From Planctomyces sp. (lineage in GTDB: Bacteria > Planctomycetota > Planctomycetia > Planctomycetales > Planctomycetaceae), in contig SXPC01000176.1 of assembly GCA_005778225.1 (NCBI GenBank), forward strand, positions 1 to 34,074: a stretch of DNA of 34,074 bases, read 5' to 3'. Position 1 is the stretch's first letter, and each line of letters begins with the position of its first letter. The notes under the pieces were generated by a model, which saw only the letters and a program-made list of their open reading frames with translations, made no database searches and was not told the DNA's origin. Positions 14,048 to 22,900 of this stretch are shown piece by piece. A program made the position numbers and the translations under genes.

Positions 14048-16366
14048 ATGCGATTGACACTGCGAACACTGCTGGCATATCTGGATGACGTGTTGGGGCC
14101 CGAGCAGACGCGCGAGATCGGGGCGAAGGTTGATGAGAGTAATGTCGCCAAGTCGCTGATGGCCCGTTTGAAGGAAGTTATCCGTAAGCGACGAGTTCTT
14201 GCGCCGGCTGTTGACACCAAGGACGAGTTCGCAGACGCCAATGCCATTTCGCAGTACCTCGACAACACGCTCCCCAGTGAGAAGATCGCGAACGTCGAGA
14301 AGCGGGCCCTTGAGTCAGATGAGGTTCTCGCAGAGGTGGCTTCCTGTCACCAGATCCTGACGCTCGTTCTGGGCAACCCGGCTCACGTTTCGGAACAGAC
14401 CAGGAACAAAATGTATGCCCTGGTCGACTCGAAGATTCCCAAAGCTGCTCCTACTCCTGCTGCCGGTGCCAGTCAACCCGCAGCGGCCGCAGCAGTACCA
14501 GTCTCGTCTGCCAAGCGCCCCTCCGCATCAGAGCTGGAAGCGATCGGGGCTGGCAGTGGCTTTTACCGGATGGCGGAACTGCTGGGCGATCCGATCGACA
14601 CCGGACCCCACGAGGTACCTCAGTATTTGAAGAAGTCGAACAACCGGGGCAACGTCCTCATCGGCCTGGGAGTCGCGGCGTTGCTGTTGATCTGGGTCGC
14701 CTCCATTGCTGGCGATCCCGCGCTCGACTGGTTCAAGAAGAACACCACGACCCTCGCCAGCAATGATCAGCCAGGCGAAGCAGCTGCTCCGGCGACAGGT
14801 GACAAGAAACCTGCTCCCGTTCTTCCTCCTCCGAAGGAGCCCACCTCCACCATTGTCGCCACCGATCCGAAGTCTTCCAGTGTCGCTGGCATGACTCCTG
14901 TCGCGATCGTCGAGACCCCACTTTCTGTTCCGGGAACATCAACTACTGTCGAGATGACCAATGTCATTTCTGTCCCCTCGACGTCGACCGGTCCCACAGT
15001 CGCGATGAACGATCCAAGTATGGCGACTCCGAAAATCGAAACGCCCGCTCCGATCATTCCTCCTGGTGTTCCGGAAAGCCCGCCAGTTGACCCGAACCGT
15101 CCACTGGCCCGATACACGTTCGTCTCCAGCGAGGAGTTGCTCCTCTGCCAGATGAATATCGATGGAACTCCGGTGTGGCAGGTCATGCCCGCAGGGGCCG
15201 TCTTGCAGGAAGGTCAGATGATCGCAGTTCCGAAGCCATTCCGCGCGGAGTTGATTGGACCTGATCCGCTCGCCGGAGTCACGCTGGACGGTGCGTCCCT
15301 GCTAACTTTGAATGGAACCGCGAACGAGACTGCCCTCTCGATGACACTCACACAAGGCCGACTGATTTTCTCTCACAAGGGAACAGTGGAAGCGGACAAA
15401 CCATCGAAGCCGCTCCGCATCGGCATCGCGATGCAGAAAGATAACTGGACAATCGAGCTGATTGAACCGGGCACGGTCTGTGGCGTGGAGATGGTTCCCC
15501 GCTCACCCGTTTCGTTCGAAGAGGACTTCCGAGGCAACGGCTATTATGCGCGGGTAATTCTGAAGAGCGGGAAGGTGCGAGTCCTGTCAGGCAATGAGCC
15601 AGTCTCGATCATTGAAGGTGGCACCTCGGTCATCAAGACCTGGGAAGGGGCAGACAAGCCGAGCTTGTCGCAGGTCGTGGGTAACATGCTTGGGCTGGTG
15701 GCTGACGGAAGCTGGGTCGATGAAAGTATCGATCGACGCACCCAGACGCAACGCAGTTACGCGACCCGCTACTTCCGCGCCTTCACTCCCAACACCAATG
15801 CGACGAACACTCTCACTGGCATCGCGACAGATCGTGATGCCCGGATGGCCGAGTACGCAACCCTGACCCTGGGACTGATTCGGAACACGCGTGAGCTCGT
15901 CAACATTCTTGCCAACGGCACTCACCAGGAAGCGCGGGAAGACGCGATCATTTCTCTTCGATTGTGGATGAATGAAAACATCGTCAACCGACTCGAGCTG
16001 AAGGAAGACCTTGCGGACTACTTCCCTGAAGGCACTGCCGACATTGTCTACCGTCTTCTCTGGGGTGTCTCGAAACAGGAAGCATCCAGTTCGATCACGT
16101 CTCGTCAACTTATCGAACTTCTGGGGCACGAAAACGTCGCCGTGCGGCACCTGGTCATCGGTCAGCTGAAGAACCTGACCGGCAAGAACTACGAGTACCG
16201 CGCAGAGGACTCGAAGGCACTTCGAGAGAAGTCCGTCGCCCGGTGGATCGAGCACCTGATGAAAGAAGGGGCGATCCTGACTATTCCGAAGGACTCGACA
16301 TCGACTCCGGTCATTTCGACGCCTGCTGGATCCGCTCCTGCAACACCGGCCCCTGAGGCACCGTGA
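14048..16366 (+). CDS. Large single-pass membrane protein of unknown function
   Basis: I do not recognise the whole protein. Residues 1-120 are helical and recall the short N-terminal domains of anti-sigma-like planctomycete proteins (LLAYLDDVLGPEQTREIG, NAISQYLDNTLPSEKIANVE). An Ala/Pro linker follows, then one membrane helix at about 202-222 (NVLIGLGVAALLLIWVASIA), a long Pro/Thr/Ser-rich linker to about 350, a beta-rich domain at about 350-530, and a helical C-terminal domain of about 200 residues. The tail is again Pro/Ala rich. The N-in topology puts the beta-rich part outside the cytoplasm. The ATG at 14048 has GGGGAAG upstream. A strong terminator follows at 16399. It may be a membrane-bound regulator or envelope protein; no function is assigned. 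Confidence 0.7.
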   Translation: MRLTLRTLLAYLDDVLGPEQTREIGAKVDESNVAKSLMARLKEVIRKRRVLAPAVDTKDEFADANAISQYLDNTLPSEKIANVEKRALESDEVLAEVASCHQILTLVLGNPAHVSEQTRNKMYALVDSKIPKAAPTPAAGASQPAAAAAVPVSSAKRPSASELEAIGAGSGFYRMAELLGDPIDTGPHEVPQYLKKSNNRGNVLIGLGVAALLLIWVASIAGDPALDWFKKNTTTLASNDQPGEAAAPATGDKKPAPVLPPPKEPTSTIVATDPKSSSVAGMTPVAIVETPLSVPGTSTTVEMTNVISVPSTSTGPTVAMNDPSMATPKIETPAPIIPPGVPESPPVDPNRPLARYTFVSSEELLLCQMNIDGTPVWQVMPAGAVLQEGQMIAVPKPFRAELIGPDPLAGVTLDGASLLTLNGTANETALSMTLTQGRLIFSHKGTVEADKPSKPLRIGIAMQKDNWTIELIEPGTVCGVEMVPRSPVSFEEDFRGNGYYARVILKSGKVRVLSGNEPVSIIEGGTSVIKTWEGADKPSLSQVVGNMLGLVADGSWVDESIDRRTQTQRSYATRYFRAFTPNTNATNTLTGIATDRDARMAEYATLTLGLIRNTRELVNILANGTHQEAREDAIISLRLWMNENIVNRLELKEDLADYFPEGTADIVYRLLWGVSKQEASSSITSRQLIELLGHENVAVRHLVIGQLKNLTGKNYEYRAEDSKALREKSVARWIEHLMKEGAILTIPKDSTSTPVISTPAGSAPATPAPEAP

Positions 16367-16398
16367 CCACGAAGCCTCAAAAGCGAAAGCAGTTCGAT

Positions 16399-16442
16399 GC
16401 AGCCCCTCGCGTCCCGGTGGATTCGAGGGGCTGCTGTTTTTT
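16399..16442 (+). terminator. Rho-independent terminator after the large membrane-protein gene
   Basis: Perfect 11-bp arms GCAGCCCCTCG and CGAGGGGCTGC enclose 14 bases and are followed by TGTTTTTT. It begins 32 bases after the stop codon and isolates this gene from mqnP. Confidence 0.9.
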
Positions 16443-16606
16443 ACCGTCGGCGTTATCGAACACGACTGTTTCGCGGTTAGTAGAAGAAGCCGCGAACTGG
16501 CCTCTCACGACCGAGCCGACAGTTCGCGCCGATCTTTCGATCCACTAAACTCAAGCGTGAACACCCCGCCGAGTTTCTCGCGACTCCTCTAACCCAGACC
16601 GCATCC

Positions 16607-17512
16607 GTGACCACTGCCGCAGTTCCACCTGTTGAAAAGAAGACCTCCCTCCTCGGACACTTGCTGAGCCTGGTGAGGTTTTCGCATACGGTCTTCGCGC
16701 TGCCGTTCGCGCTGTTGTCGGCGACGCTGGCGTGGTACCAGCGAGGAACGTTTCGCTGGGTGGAGCTTGTCGGAATTCTGGTCGCGATGGTTTGCGCCCG
16801 CTCTGCTGCGATGGCGTTCAACCGCCTGGTCGATCGGAAGTACGATGCAGACAATCCTCGAACCAAGGGGCGTCACATTCCGGCGGGCATTCTGTCTGTT
16901 GGGCAAGTGACATTATTTCTGGTTCTCTGCTCGGCTGGATTCATCGCGAGTACCCTGCTCTTTCTCCCCAATCGCTGGCCGTTGATTCTTTCGGTTCCGG
17001 TTCTGCTCTTCCTGCTCAGCTACTCGTACATCAAACGTTTCAGCATGTGGTGTCACTATTGGCTGGCGGCGGCTTTAATGCTGTCGCCGATCGCGGCCTG
17101 GATTGCGATCATGGGAAGTCTTGCGTGGCCCCCGGTGATTCTGTCGGCGGTGATTTTCTTCTGGGTCGGCGGGTTCGACATCCTGTACGCCTGCCAGGAT
17201 TACGAGTACGACAAGCAGGCCGGCCTGTTCAGCATCCCTGCCCGACTGGGGGTTCGGAACGCCCTGCGGATCTCGATGGCGAGCCATTTTCTGATGCTGG
17301 CCTGTTTAGGGCTGTTTTGGTTCGTCGGCGATTTCGGTATAGTCTTTATGGCGGGTATGGTCCTGTTTGCGGGACTGCTTGTCTATCAACACACTCTGGT
17401 GCGTGAGGACGATCTGTCCCGCGTCAACCTGGCCTTTTTTCATACTAATGCAGTCCTGAGCATCGGCATCTTTCTGGTCGGTGCGCTCGACCTGCTCTTG
17501 AGATCGATTTGA
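16607..17512 (+). CDS. mqnP: UbiA-family prenyltransferase of the futalosine pathway (MqnP)
   Basis: UbiA-type enzymes transfer a polyprenyl chain to an aromatic acid in the membrane. Both Asp motifs that hold the Mg-diphosphate are present: NRLVDRKYD (residues 72-80) and DYEYDKQAG (around 205). Eight or nine hydrophobic segments fill the rest, as expected. The gene overlaps mqnE at its stop codon, and this pairing is the reason for choosing the menaquinone enzyme MqnP rather than a ubiquinone or heme prenyltransferase. The start is a GTG at 16607; the residues just after it, LLSLVRFSHTVFALPFAL, match the usual N terminus. Its product would be the substrate for the UbiD-type decarboxylation step. 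Confidence 0.88.
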   Translation: MTTAAVPPVEKKTSLLGHLLSLVRFSHTVFALPFALLSATLAWYQRGTFRWVELVGILVAMVCARSAAMAFNRLVDRKYDADNPRTKGRHIPAGILSVGQVTLFLVLCSAGFIASTLLFLPNRWPLILSVPVLLFLLSYSYIKRFSMWCHYWLAAALMLSPIAAWIAIMGSLAWPPVILSAVIFFWVGGFDILYACQDYEYDKQAGLFSIPARLGVRNALRISMASHFLMLACLGLFWFVGDFGIVFMAGMVLFAGLLVYQHTLVREDDLSRVNLAFFHTNAVLSIGIFLVGALDLLLRSI

Positions 17513-17517
17513 AACGT

Positions 17518-18645
17518 ATGAATCCCACGCTGAATACGATCACAGAAAAAATTCGAAACGGGCAACGTGTCTCCGTCGAGGAAGGGATCTTCCTGGACGA
17601 GCATGTCGACCTGATGACCTTGGGGCGTCTGGCCAACGAGATCCGCGAACGCAAAAACGGCAACGACGCCTTCTACAACACCAACATCCACTTGAACCCA
17701 ACCAACGTCTGTGTCTACCGCTGTCGGTTCTGTGCGTTCCGCTCGGATCTGAAAAGTGAGAAGGCGTATGTCTTCACAGACGACATGGTTCGTGCCCGGG
17801 TCGCGGAAGCTACCGCTGCCGGGGCGACAGAGATCCACGTCGTCGGCGGGCTGCACCATCAAAAGAAGTTCGACTGGTACGTCAACATCGTTCGGGTTAT
17901 CCGCGAGTCGGATCCGAAGATCCACATCAAAGCCTGGACCCCGGTTGAGATTCACTGGTTCTCTCACCTGACGAAGCAGCCCTACGAATGGGTTTTCAAA
18001 GAGCTGATTGATGCTGGTATGGGAAGCATGCCGGGCGGTGGTGCTGAGATCTTTGATGAGGAAGTCCGCAGCCAGATCTGTGAGCACAAAGCCGACTCGA
18101 GCAAATGGCTCGACATCCACCGTGTCGCTCATCAGATGGGCCTGCGATCAAATGCGACCATGCTCTATGGTCACCTCGAATCGGCACGACACCGAGCCGA
18201 TCACTTGAACCGCCTGCGTGAACTTCAGGATGAAACCGGCGGATTCCAGACGTTCATCCCGCTTGCTTTCCACCCTGACCACACCGGCCTTGATTACATT
18301 CCCAAGCCGACGGGGCACATGGACCTCAGGATGGTCGCGCTGTCCCGAATCATGCTCGACAACTTCGACCACATTAAAGCCTATTGGATCATGCTCGGCG
18401 AGCAAATCGCACAGACCGCGCTGAGTTTTGGAGCCGACGATGTCGACGGGACCGTCGTCCACGAGATCATCTACCACGACGCCGGTGCCAAAACCCCCGA
18501 GGGTCTGACCGTCACCCAGTTGCACCGAATGATCCGCGAAGCGGGTCGCAATCCGGTCGAGCGGGATACCCTTTACCGACGCGTTCAGCGCGACGGCGCC
18601 AACTGGTGGGTCGAGGGACATGCGCCGGAACCGTTGCTGGCATGA
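17518..18645 (+). CDS. mqnE: Aminofutalosine synthase MqnE (radical SAM)
   Basis: MqnE joins the chorismate-derived 3-(1-carboxyvinyloxy)benzoate to S-adenosylmethionine, giving aminofutalosine, the committed intermediate of the futalosine route to menaquinone. The cluster motif CVYRCRFC is at about residues 65-72, followed by ATEIHVVGGLHH, MPGGGAEIFDEEVR and PLAFHPDHTGLDYI, which together separate MqnE from the related MqnC. Length 375 is standard. A TTG at 17509 overlapping the mqnP stop is an alternative start, but ATG 17518 is preferred. It is co-transcribed with mqnP. MqnA, B, C and D are not in the window. Confidence 0.92.
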   Translation: MNPTLNTITEKIRNGQRVSVEEGIFLDEHVDLMTLGRLANEIRERKNGNDAFYNTNIHLNPTNVCVYRCRFCAFRSDLKSEKAYVFTDDMVRARVAEATAAGATEIHVVGGLHHQKKFDWYVNIVRVIRESDPKIHIKAWTPVEIHWFSHLTKQPYEWVFKELIDAGMGSMPGGGAEIFDEEVRSQICEHKADSSKWLDIHRVAHQMGLRSNATMLYGHLESARHRADHLNRLRELQDETGGFQTFIPLAFHPDHTGLDYIPKPTGHMDLRMVALSRIMLDNFDHIKAYWIMLGEQIAQTALSFGADDVDGTVVHEIIYHDAGAKTPEGLTVTQLHRMIREAGRNPVERDTLYRRVQRDGANWWVEGHAPEPLLA

Positions 18646-18652
18646 TCGCGGC

Positions 18653-18744
18653 GATGGCTGGGGTCAGGTTCGTTCGCTGACCCCAGAAAGCGACTCGAAC
18701 GGCTAAGGAACTGGGGCCAGCTAGAAAACCTGACCCAGCCATTC
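18653..18744. repeat. Inverted-repeat element, family D
   Basis: Arms GATGGCTGGGGTCAGGTT (18653-18670) and AACCTGACCCAGCCATTC (18727-18744) pair with small mismatches. The left arm also forms a local perfect 10-bp hairpin with CTGACCCCAG at 18677-18686, so two alternative folds exist. It lies just after mqnE and may end its transcript, although there is no T-run. Confidence 0.6.
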
Positions 18745-18779
18745 ATCGGACAACTCTGGAAGAGAACTGTCGTCTCCCC

Positions 18780-19178
18780 ATGCTCAACGTCAAGACCATC
18801 GATCACGTCACCTTCGTCGTTAAGGACCTTGATCGTTCGCGCGCGTTCTATGTTGACCTGTTGGGAATGAAGGACATCGCCCGACCTGCGTTTGATTTTG
18901 GCGGGTCGTGGTTTCAGGCGGGGCCGACGTTGGTGCATCTGATTCTTGAGCATGACAAATCAGGACCGGCTGGAATCTTCAAGCCTGAGAGTTTTCAATC
19001 GAGTCGGACCCATCACGTGGCATTTCAGGTGGAGGATTGTCCCAAGGCTTTTGAGATTGTTCGCCAGCATCCTGGCGCAAAGGTCGCGCATTCTCTCAAG
19101 CAGCGGCCGGATGGGGCGTGGCAATTCTTCCTGGAAGATCCGGACGGGCATGTCATTGAGCTGACCTCTGGTCCGTAA
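18780..19178 (+). CDS. VOC superfamily (glyoxalase/dioxygenase-like) protein
   Basis: The 132 residues make one vicinal-oxygen-chelate module with two beta-alpha-beta-beta-beta units: TIDHVTFVVKDLDRSRAFYV at the start and THHVAFQVEDCPKAFEIVRQ in the middle. Likely metal ligands are His9, His78 or His79 and Glu127 (DGHVIELTSGP), with His53 a further candidate. The family includes glyoxalase I, ring-cleaving dioxygenases and fosfomycin-resistance enzymes; which reaction applies cannot be told. It follows mqnE by 134 bases, across a repeat element, so it is probably a separate transcript. No signal peptide. Confidence 0.85.
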   Translation: MLNVKTIDHVTFVVKDLDRSRAFYVDLLGMKDIARPAFDFGGSWFQAGPTLVHLILEHDKSGPAGIFKPESFQSSRTHHVAFQVEDCPKAFEIVRQHPGAKVAHSLKQRPDGAWQFFLEDPDGHVIELTSGP

Positions 19179-19562
19179 GGCTGCTGCTATTTCGTAGTTT
19201 GGAACGCGTTTAACCCTTGAATCGGTTAACACGCTGAGGCGAAATGCTTATTCTATGGGGGCAGTTCTCGCTGAAGCAAAGCTCACGGAATCTTCAGTCG
19301 ATAACTCGCGACAGGCAGACTCCGTTGGTCTCGACGGTGTCTGTTGTGTGGACAAGTGAATACACTTCTTTTCCTCGTCCCCTCTAATCAGAAATCATTC
19401 AGCCGACTTGCCGATGCGAAATCAACGCAGGGCGGATTTGAATTGATTTTCCTCTCTCGATCATCAACACTGTCGTCTTCTCATTTTCAGACGCCACGCC
19501 ATGGCCAGACGGCGTGTTGTCTGGTGACGGCAGATCCCCGAACGACGAGCCAGTGTGACAGC
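19179..19562. other. Intergenic stretch without a recognised gene
   Basis: These 384 bases hold an imperfect hairpin at 19206-19234 (GCGTTTAACC against GGTTAACACGC, loop CTTGAATC) that could end the VOC transcript. Nothing else is supported. An in-frame extension of the following gene back to 19344 lacks the features of a real N terminus. Confidence 0.4.
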
Positions 19563-19766
19563 ATGATGGGAATCGGACTTGGCATGATCAAACAATTGTT
19601 GACCATCTCCATGGCGATCGCAGGACTGATTGCGCTGATGACCATAGCCGATCTTGCAATCGGCATCCCGTTTTCTCGTGCCAGCATCGTGATGGATGTG
19701 ATGTTTCTGCTGAGCGCGGGCATCGTCATCTACATGGGCATCGATAGCTACAAAGACCTCCGATAG
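19563..19766 (+). CDS. Small two-helix membrane protein, 67 residues
   Basis: The sequence has two hydrophobic segments, MIKQLLTISMAIAGLIALMT and VMDVMFLLSAGIVIYMGIDS, joined by ADLAIGIPFSRASI and ending in a polar YKDLR. This pattern suggests a hairpin in the membrane with both ends in the cytoplasm. I know no named family, but the regular pattern and lack of rare codons argue for a real gene. The start at ATG 19563 (or 19566) is chosen because upstream in-frame residues are polar, Cys- and Ser-rich and unlike the rest. The ribosome-binding site is weak. No partner gene is evident. Confidence 0.6.
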   Translation: MMGIGLGMIKQLLTISMAIAGLIALMTIADLAIGIPFSRASIVMDVMFLLSAGIVIYMGIDSYKDLR

Positions 19767-20077
19767 ATCTTCTTCATTTGTGCAAGACGAGATGACCTGG
19801 CGCACCTTCGTCGGTCTTTTCACCGTGTCTTCTCGACAGTCACACTGATCAAATTGAGCAAATGTTCAATTTGAGAAATGGGAAAATGACTGGATCGCTG
19901 AGAGGAGTCGTGGACGAAAAGTAAGGTTCCTGATTTTGCTTTTCAAGAGTTCCTGACGTCTTCGTGACGTTGCGTTGAATCGGAACTTCTTCCTCTGCAT
20001 GCTCCGATCACCTCTGTGTCGTCTTTCGAGTTGGCGACCAGGTCAAGCTGCATTGAACTCCAGTCTTCTCTTCAGAT
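19767..20077. other. Intergenic stretch between convergent genes
   Basis: The 311 bases contain one AT-rich hairpin, CAAATTGA (19850-19857) with TCAATTTG (19866-19873), a weak candidate terminator for the small membrane gene. No open frame or RNA gene is convincing. Confidence 0.4.
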
Positions 20078-20977
20078 TTACCGCCAGACGGGTGTCGACT
20101 CGTCGGTCCAATTATCCGAGGTGACGGTTGGCTTTTTCTCGCGGGTTGTTTCGGGAAGTGGCTCGAGTCTGGGTTGGCCTTCGACCGGTTTGAGATCGCC
20201 GGGGGGATTGGCCCATTCCGGCATGCTGCTGTTCGACTCGGTTTTATAACTGGCGGGTTCGACTTTGGCGGTTCCGGCTTCGCGATCAGCAGACGCCCAG
20301 TCGACGACGGCGGTCTTGGGGTTTGGCGTCGTCGCTTGGGCTGAGAGTCCACCTGGGAACGACTCGGTGGCGGTGTTCGTTTTGACGAGTAGCTTCGCTT
20401 CCAGAACCTGACTGGGGCTTGTTGCAAAGAGAAGCTTCAGAGAGATCTGATCCATCTGGGATAGGTCTGTTGTTGGCTCGACTTGGAAAAGGAAGCCGGA
20501 TTTTATGAACCCGTCCTGCCAATACTTGATGCACGATTGTGAAGTCAGGTCCCATTGCTCAAGGGGGGGTGACGAATCAGACTGATCCGCTCGACGAAGC
20601 TGGATTGTCACATCTCCAGGCAGCTTGACCGGCTTTTCCAGGCCATCCTGCGGAGTGAAAAAGAGGACTAAGGTCCGCTTGTTGTTGACCCGATTCAGGC
20701 CTGTATAAAGAGGATCAATGACAATCTTTTCGACACGGGATTGAGCCGAGACGAAAGCGGTTGAACCGGGGGCACTAGCATCCAGACGTTCCTGCAAAGT
20801 CTGATTCTCCTTGCGGGCGTAGGCGAGTTCCTGGAGGTTGGTGTTCAGCTGAGTTTCGAGCGTCGCCAGCTGTTCTTCCTGGGCGCGCAACCGCGATTCC
20901 AGCAGTTCCTGATGTCCGCGACTGCCGCAGCCCGGCAGGAGGATCATCACAATAAGTAGTCGTAACCAGCCAGCCAT
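20078..20977 (-). CDS. Lipoprotein with N-terminal coiled coil, unknown function
   Basis: A short signal peptide ends in the lipobox LLPG|C with Cys17 as the lipidation site. Residues about 25-65 (ESRLRAQEEQLATLETQLNT and on) form a heptad-patterned coiled coil. A globular beta-rich domain follows to about 205 (VEKIVIDPLYTGLNRVNNKR, LVLFFTPQDGLEKPVKLPGD), and the last 90 residues are Pro/Thr/Ser/Glu-rich and probably disordered. It should sit on the outer leaflet of the inner membrane or be carried to the outer membrane. Its promoter must lie between 20978 and the terminator hairpin at 21035-21069 or read through it. No family name can be given. Confidence 0.75.
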   Translation of the reverse strand: MAGWLRLLIVMILLPGCGSRGHQELLESRLRAQEEQLATLETQLNTNLQELAYARKENQTLQERLDASAPGSTAFVSAQSRVEKIVIDPLYTGLNRVNNKRTLVLFFTPQDGLEKPVKLPGDVTIQLRRADQSDSSPPLEQWDLTSQSCIKYWQDGFIKSGFLFQVEPTTDLSQMDQISLKLLFATSPSQVLEAKLLVKTNTATESFPGGLSAQATTPNPKTAVVDWASADREAGTAKVEPASYKTESNSSMPEWANPPGDLKPVEGQPRLEPLPETTREKKPTVTSDNWTDESTPVWR

Positions 20978-21034
20978 CGCTCGTCATCCTTGACGTCAAT
21001 ACGGGCGTTGCGCGACATTCCGACGCGCATGAAA

Positions 21035-21069
21035 ACAGCCACCATGATACGTCGATCATTGGTGGCTGT
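21035..21069 (-). terminator. Probable terminator of the clpP transcript
   Basis: Arms ACAGCCACCATGAT and ATCATTGGTGGCTGT pair with a single bulge around ACGTCG. On the minus strand the stem is followed by TTTTC. It lies downstream of clpP (stop at 21326) and 58 bases before the lipoprotein start, so it could also act in that gene's leader. Confidence 0.6.
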
Positions 21070-21134
21070 CGAGATGACATCTTTCGCACTGCTGGATAAC
21101 GGTACTATGGAAGTATTCATACGAAAGATAAGAG

Positions 21135-21296
21135 AGACTGGAACGCAGAGATAACAGAGGAGAGCAGAGCACGCAGAGGTAACATTCAGATTCAACGCAA
21201 AGTCGCGAAAACGCAAAGAAGACCTGCAAGGATAGAAGAATCTATCACTCTTCTCTGCGACCTCTGCACTCCTCCGCGTGCTCTGCGTTCCAGTCT
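21135..21296. repeat. Inverted-repeat element, family A copy 3
   Basis: Perfect 16-bp ends AGACTGGAACGCAGAG (21135-21150) and CTCTGCGTTCCAGTCT (21281-21296) are followed inward by more imperfect pairing (GGAGAGCAGAG against CTCTGCACTCCTCC). The centre has CAACGCAAAGTCGCGAAAAC-type text. At 162 bases this is the shortest and best-paired of the three copies. It lies between clpP and its likely terminator. Confidence 0.8.
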
Positions 21297-21325
21297 TCCT
21301 CCTGCTCTTTTGCTACCGCTTCCCA

Positions 21326-21931
21326 CTACTCCGACTTGATCGGCAGGTCGAATTTTTCGAGGACCTTGTCGACGATTCCATAGCCCTTGGCTTCGTCGGC
21401 GGTCATGAAGTTGTCGCGGTCGGTGTCTTTCTCGATATCATCGATCGACTTGCCGGTGTGCTTGGTCATGATTTCGTTCATGCGTCGCTTAACCTTGAGA
21501 ACTTCGCGAGCGTGGATTTCCAGCTCGGTCGCCGTTCCTTCCATGCCAGCCAACGGCTGGTGGATCATGATGCGGGCGTTGGGCAGTGCATATCGTTTGC
21601 CGGGGGCGCCTGCTGTCAGGAGGACGGCACCCATGGATGCGGCCTGTCCGATGCAATAGGTCGCAACGTCGCAGGTGATGAACTGCATGGTGTCATAAAT
21701 CGCCATTCCGGCCGAGATCGAGCCGCCGGGTGAGTTAATATACATGTGAATATCTGCCTTCGGGTCTTCGAACTGCAGATACAGCAGTTGAGCGACCAGG
21801 GCGTTGGCCATGGTGTCGTTGACCTGCGTCCCCAGGAAGATGATCCGGTCTTTGAGGAGACGACTGTAAATATCCATCGCCCGCTCTTCGCGGCCCGATT
21901 TTTCGATGACATATGGAATGAGAGTCGACAT
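21326..21931 (-). CDS. clpP: ATP-dependent Clp protease proteolytic subunit (copy 1)
   Basis: ClpP forms the barrel-shaped serine protease that degrades proteins fed by ClpX or ClpA/C. The catalytic triad is intact: Ser99 in GQAASMGA, His124 in MIHQPL, Asp173 in DTDRDNFM. The sequence contains [20 protein letters not shown]. Length 201 is standard, with a short N terminus. It lies 69 bases after the second clpP gene in the direction of transcription, so they form one operon. The two proteins may assemble into a mixed tetradecamer, as in some bacteria with paired ClpPs. clpX is not seen in the window. Confidence 0.95.
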   Translation of the reverse strand: MSTLIPYVIEKSGREERAMDIYSRLLKDRIIFLGTQVNDTMANALVAQLLYLQFEDPKADIHMYINSPGGSISAGMAIYDTMQFITCDVATYCIGQAASMGAVLLTAGAPGKRYALPNARIMIHQPLAGMEGTATELEIHAREVLKVKRRMNEIMTKHTGKSIDDIEKDTDRDNFMTADEAKGYGIVDKVLEKFDLPIKSE

Positions 21932-22000
21932 GGAAAACCTTTATCTGAATGAGCGTTGATGCAAAGTAAAAGAAGGAGTACTCAACGTGTCCGTCGCTGA

Positions 22001-22678
22001 TCAGGTCGCCTTTTGATCGGGCTTGATGTCGGTTTCGACGAACTTCTTCTTATGCTGCACCACTTCATCAACGATGCCGTACTCTTTGGCCTGCATCGCT
22101 GTCAGATAGCGGTCGCGTTCCGTGTCTTTGGCGATACGCTCAATCGGCTGGCCAGTGTGTTGCTGGAGAATCGTGTTGAGCAGTTCGCGGGTGTAGATGA
22201 TTTCGTTGGCCTGGATTTCGATGTCAGAAACCTGGCCGCCGACTTGGCCGTATGGCTGGTGAATCATGACCTTGGAGTTCGGCAGGCAGTATCGCTTGCC
22301 TCGGGCACCGCCGGCCAAGAGGATCGCGCCACCACTGGCAGCCAGACCGACGCAGTAGGTCGCGACCGCTGGTTCGAGGAACTGCATCGTGTCATAGATC
22401 GCAAGTGTCGCTGTGACCGATCCACCGGGTGAGTTGATGTAGAGGTGGATGTCCTGGTGACGGTTTTCCGACTGCAGGTAAAGAAGTTTCATGACGATCA
22501 GGTTGGCGCTGGCGTCATGAATGGGGCCGTCCAGAAAGATGATGCGGTTTTCCAGCAGCAAGTCGCCGATGCCCATCTGACGCTGACGCTGATAGTCGCG
22601 TGACTGGTTGTACGTGTCCTGATGTCGCAGGAAGCTTTCATTCGGGCGATGGTTGAACATTTCCATGGTGCGTTCCAT
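22001..22678 (-). CDS. clpP: ATP-dependent Clp protease proteolytic subunit (copy 2)
   Basis: A second ClpP, 225 residues, with Ser115 in GLAASGGA, His140 in MIHQPYGQ and Asp189 in DTERDRYL, so the triad is complete. It differs from copy 1 by a longer, Gln/Arg-rich N terminus (about 35 residues before [16 protein letters not shown]), which could change the axial pore or be a processed propeptide, and by GG in place of MG after the active Ser. It is transcribed first of the two. Upstream, 418 bases with a terminator and a REP-like doublet separate it from tig. Confidence 0.95.
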   Translation of the reverse strand: MERTMEMFNHRPNESFLRHQDTYNQSRDYQRQRQMGIGDLLLENRIIFLDGPIHDASANLIVMKLLYLQSENRHQDIHLYINSPGGSVTATLAIYDTMQFLEPAVATYCVGLAASGGAILLAGGARGKRYCLPNSKVMIHQPYGQVGGQVSDIEIQANEIIYTRELLNTILQQHTGQPIERIAKDTERDRYLTAMQAKEYGIVDEVVQHKKKFVETDIKPDQKAT

Positions 22679-22900
22679 CTAACTTCGAGTGGCAGTGTTC
22701 GATTCAATGTCTGTTACAAAACGGCGACGTGTGACCTTAAACCATAGATGTCCATCCCTGGTGGTTGAGTCGGTGCCCTTTCGACATCATAAGAATAGGC
22801 TGTCAGGCGAGTGAGGAGAAGTGTTCAGGGACAAGTCATCCGCCAGAAAAAAAATCCCGCCGGGTTTTGCGTCAATGTGACGTCGTCGACATTGCAGTGT

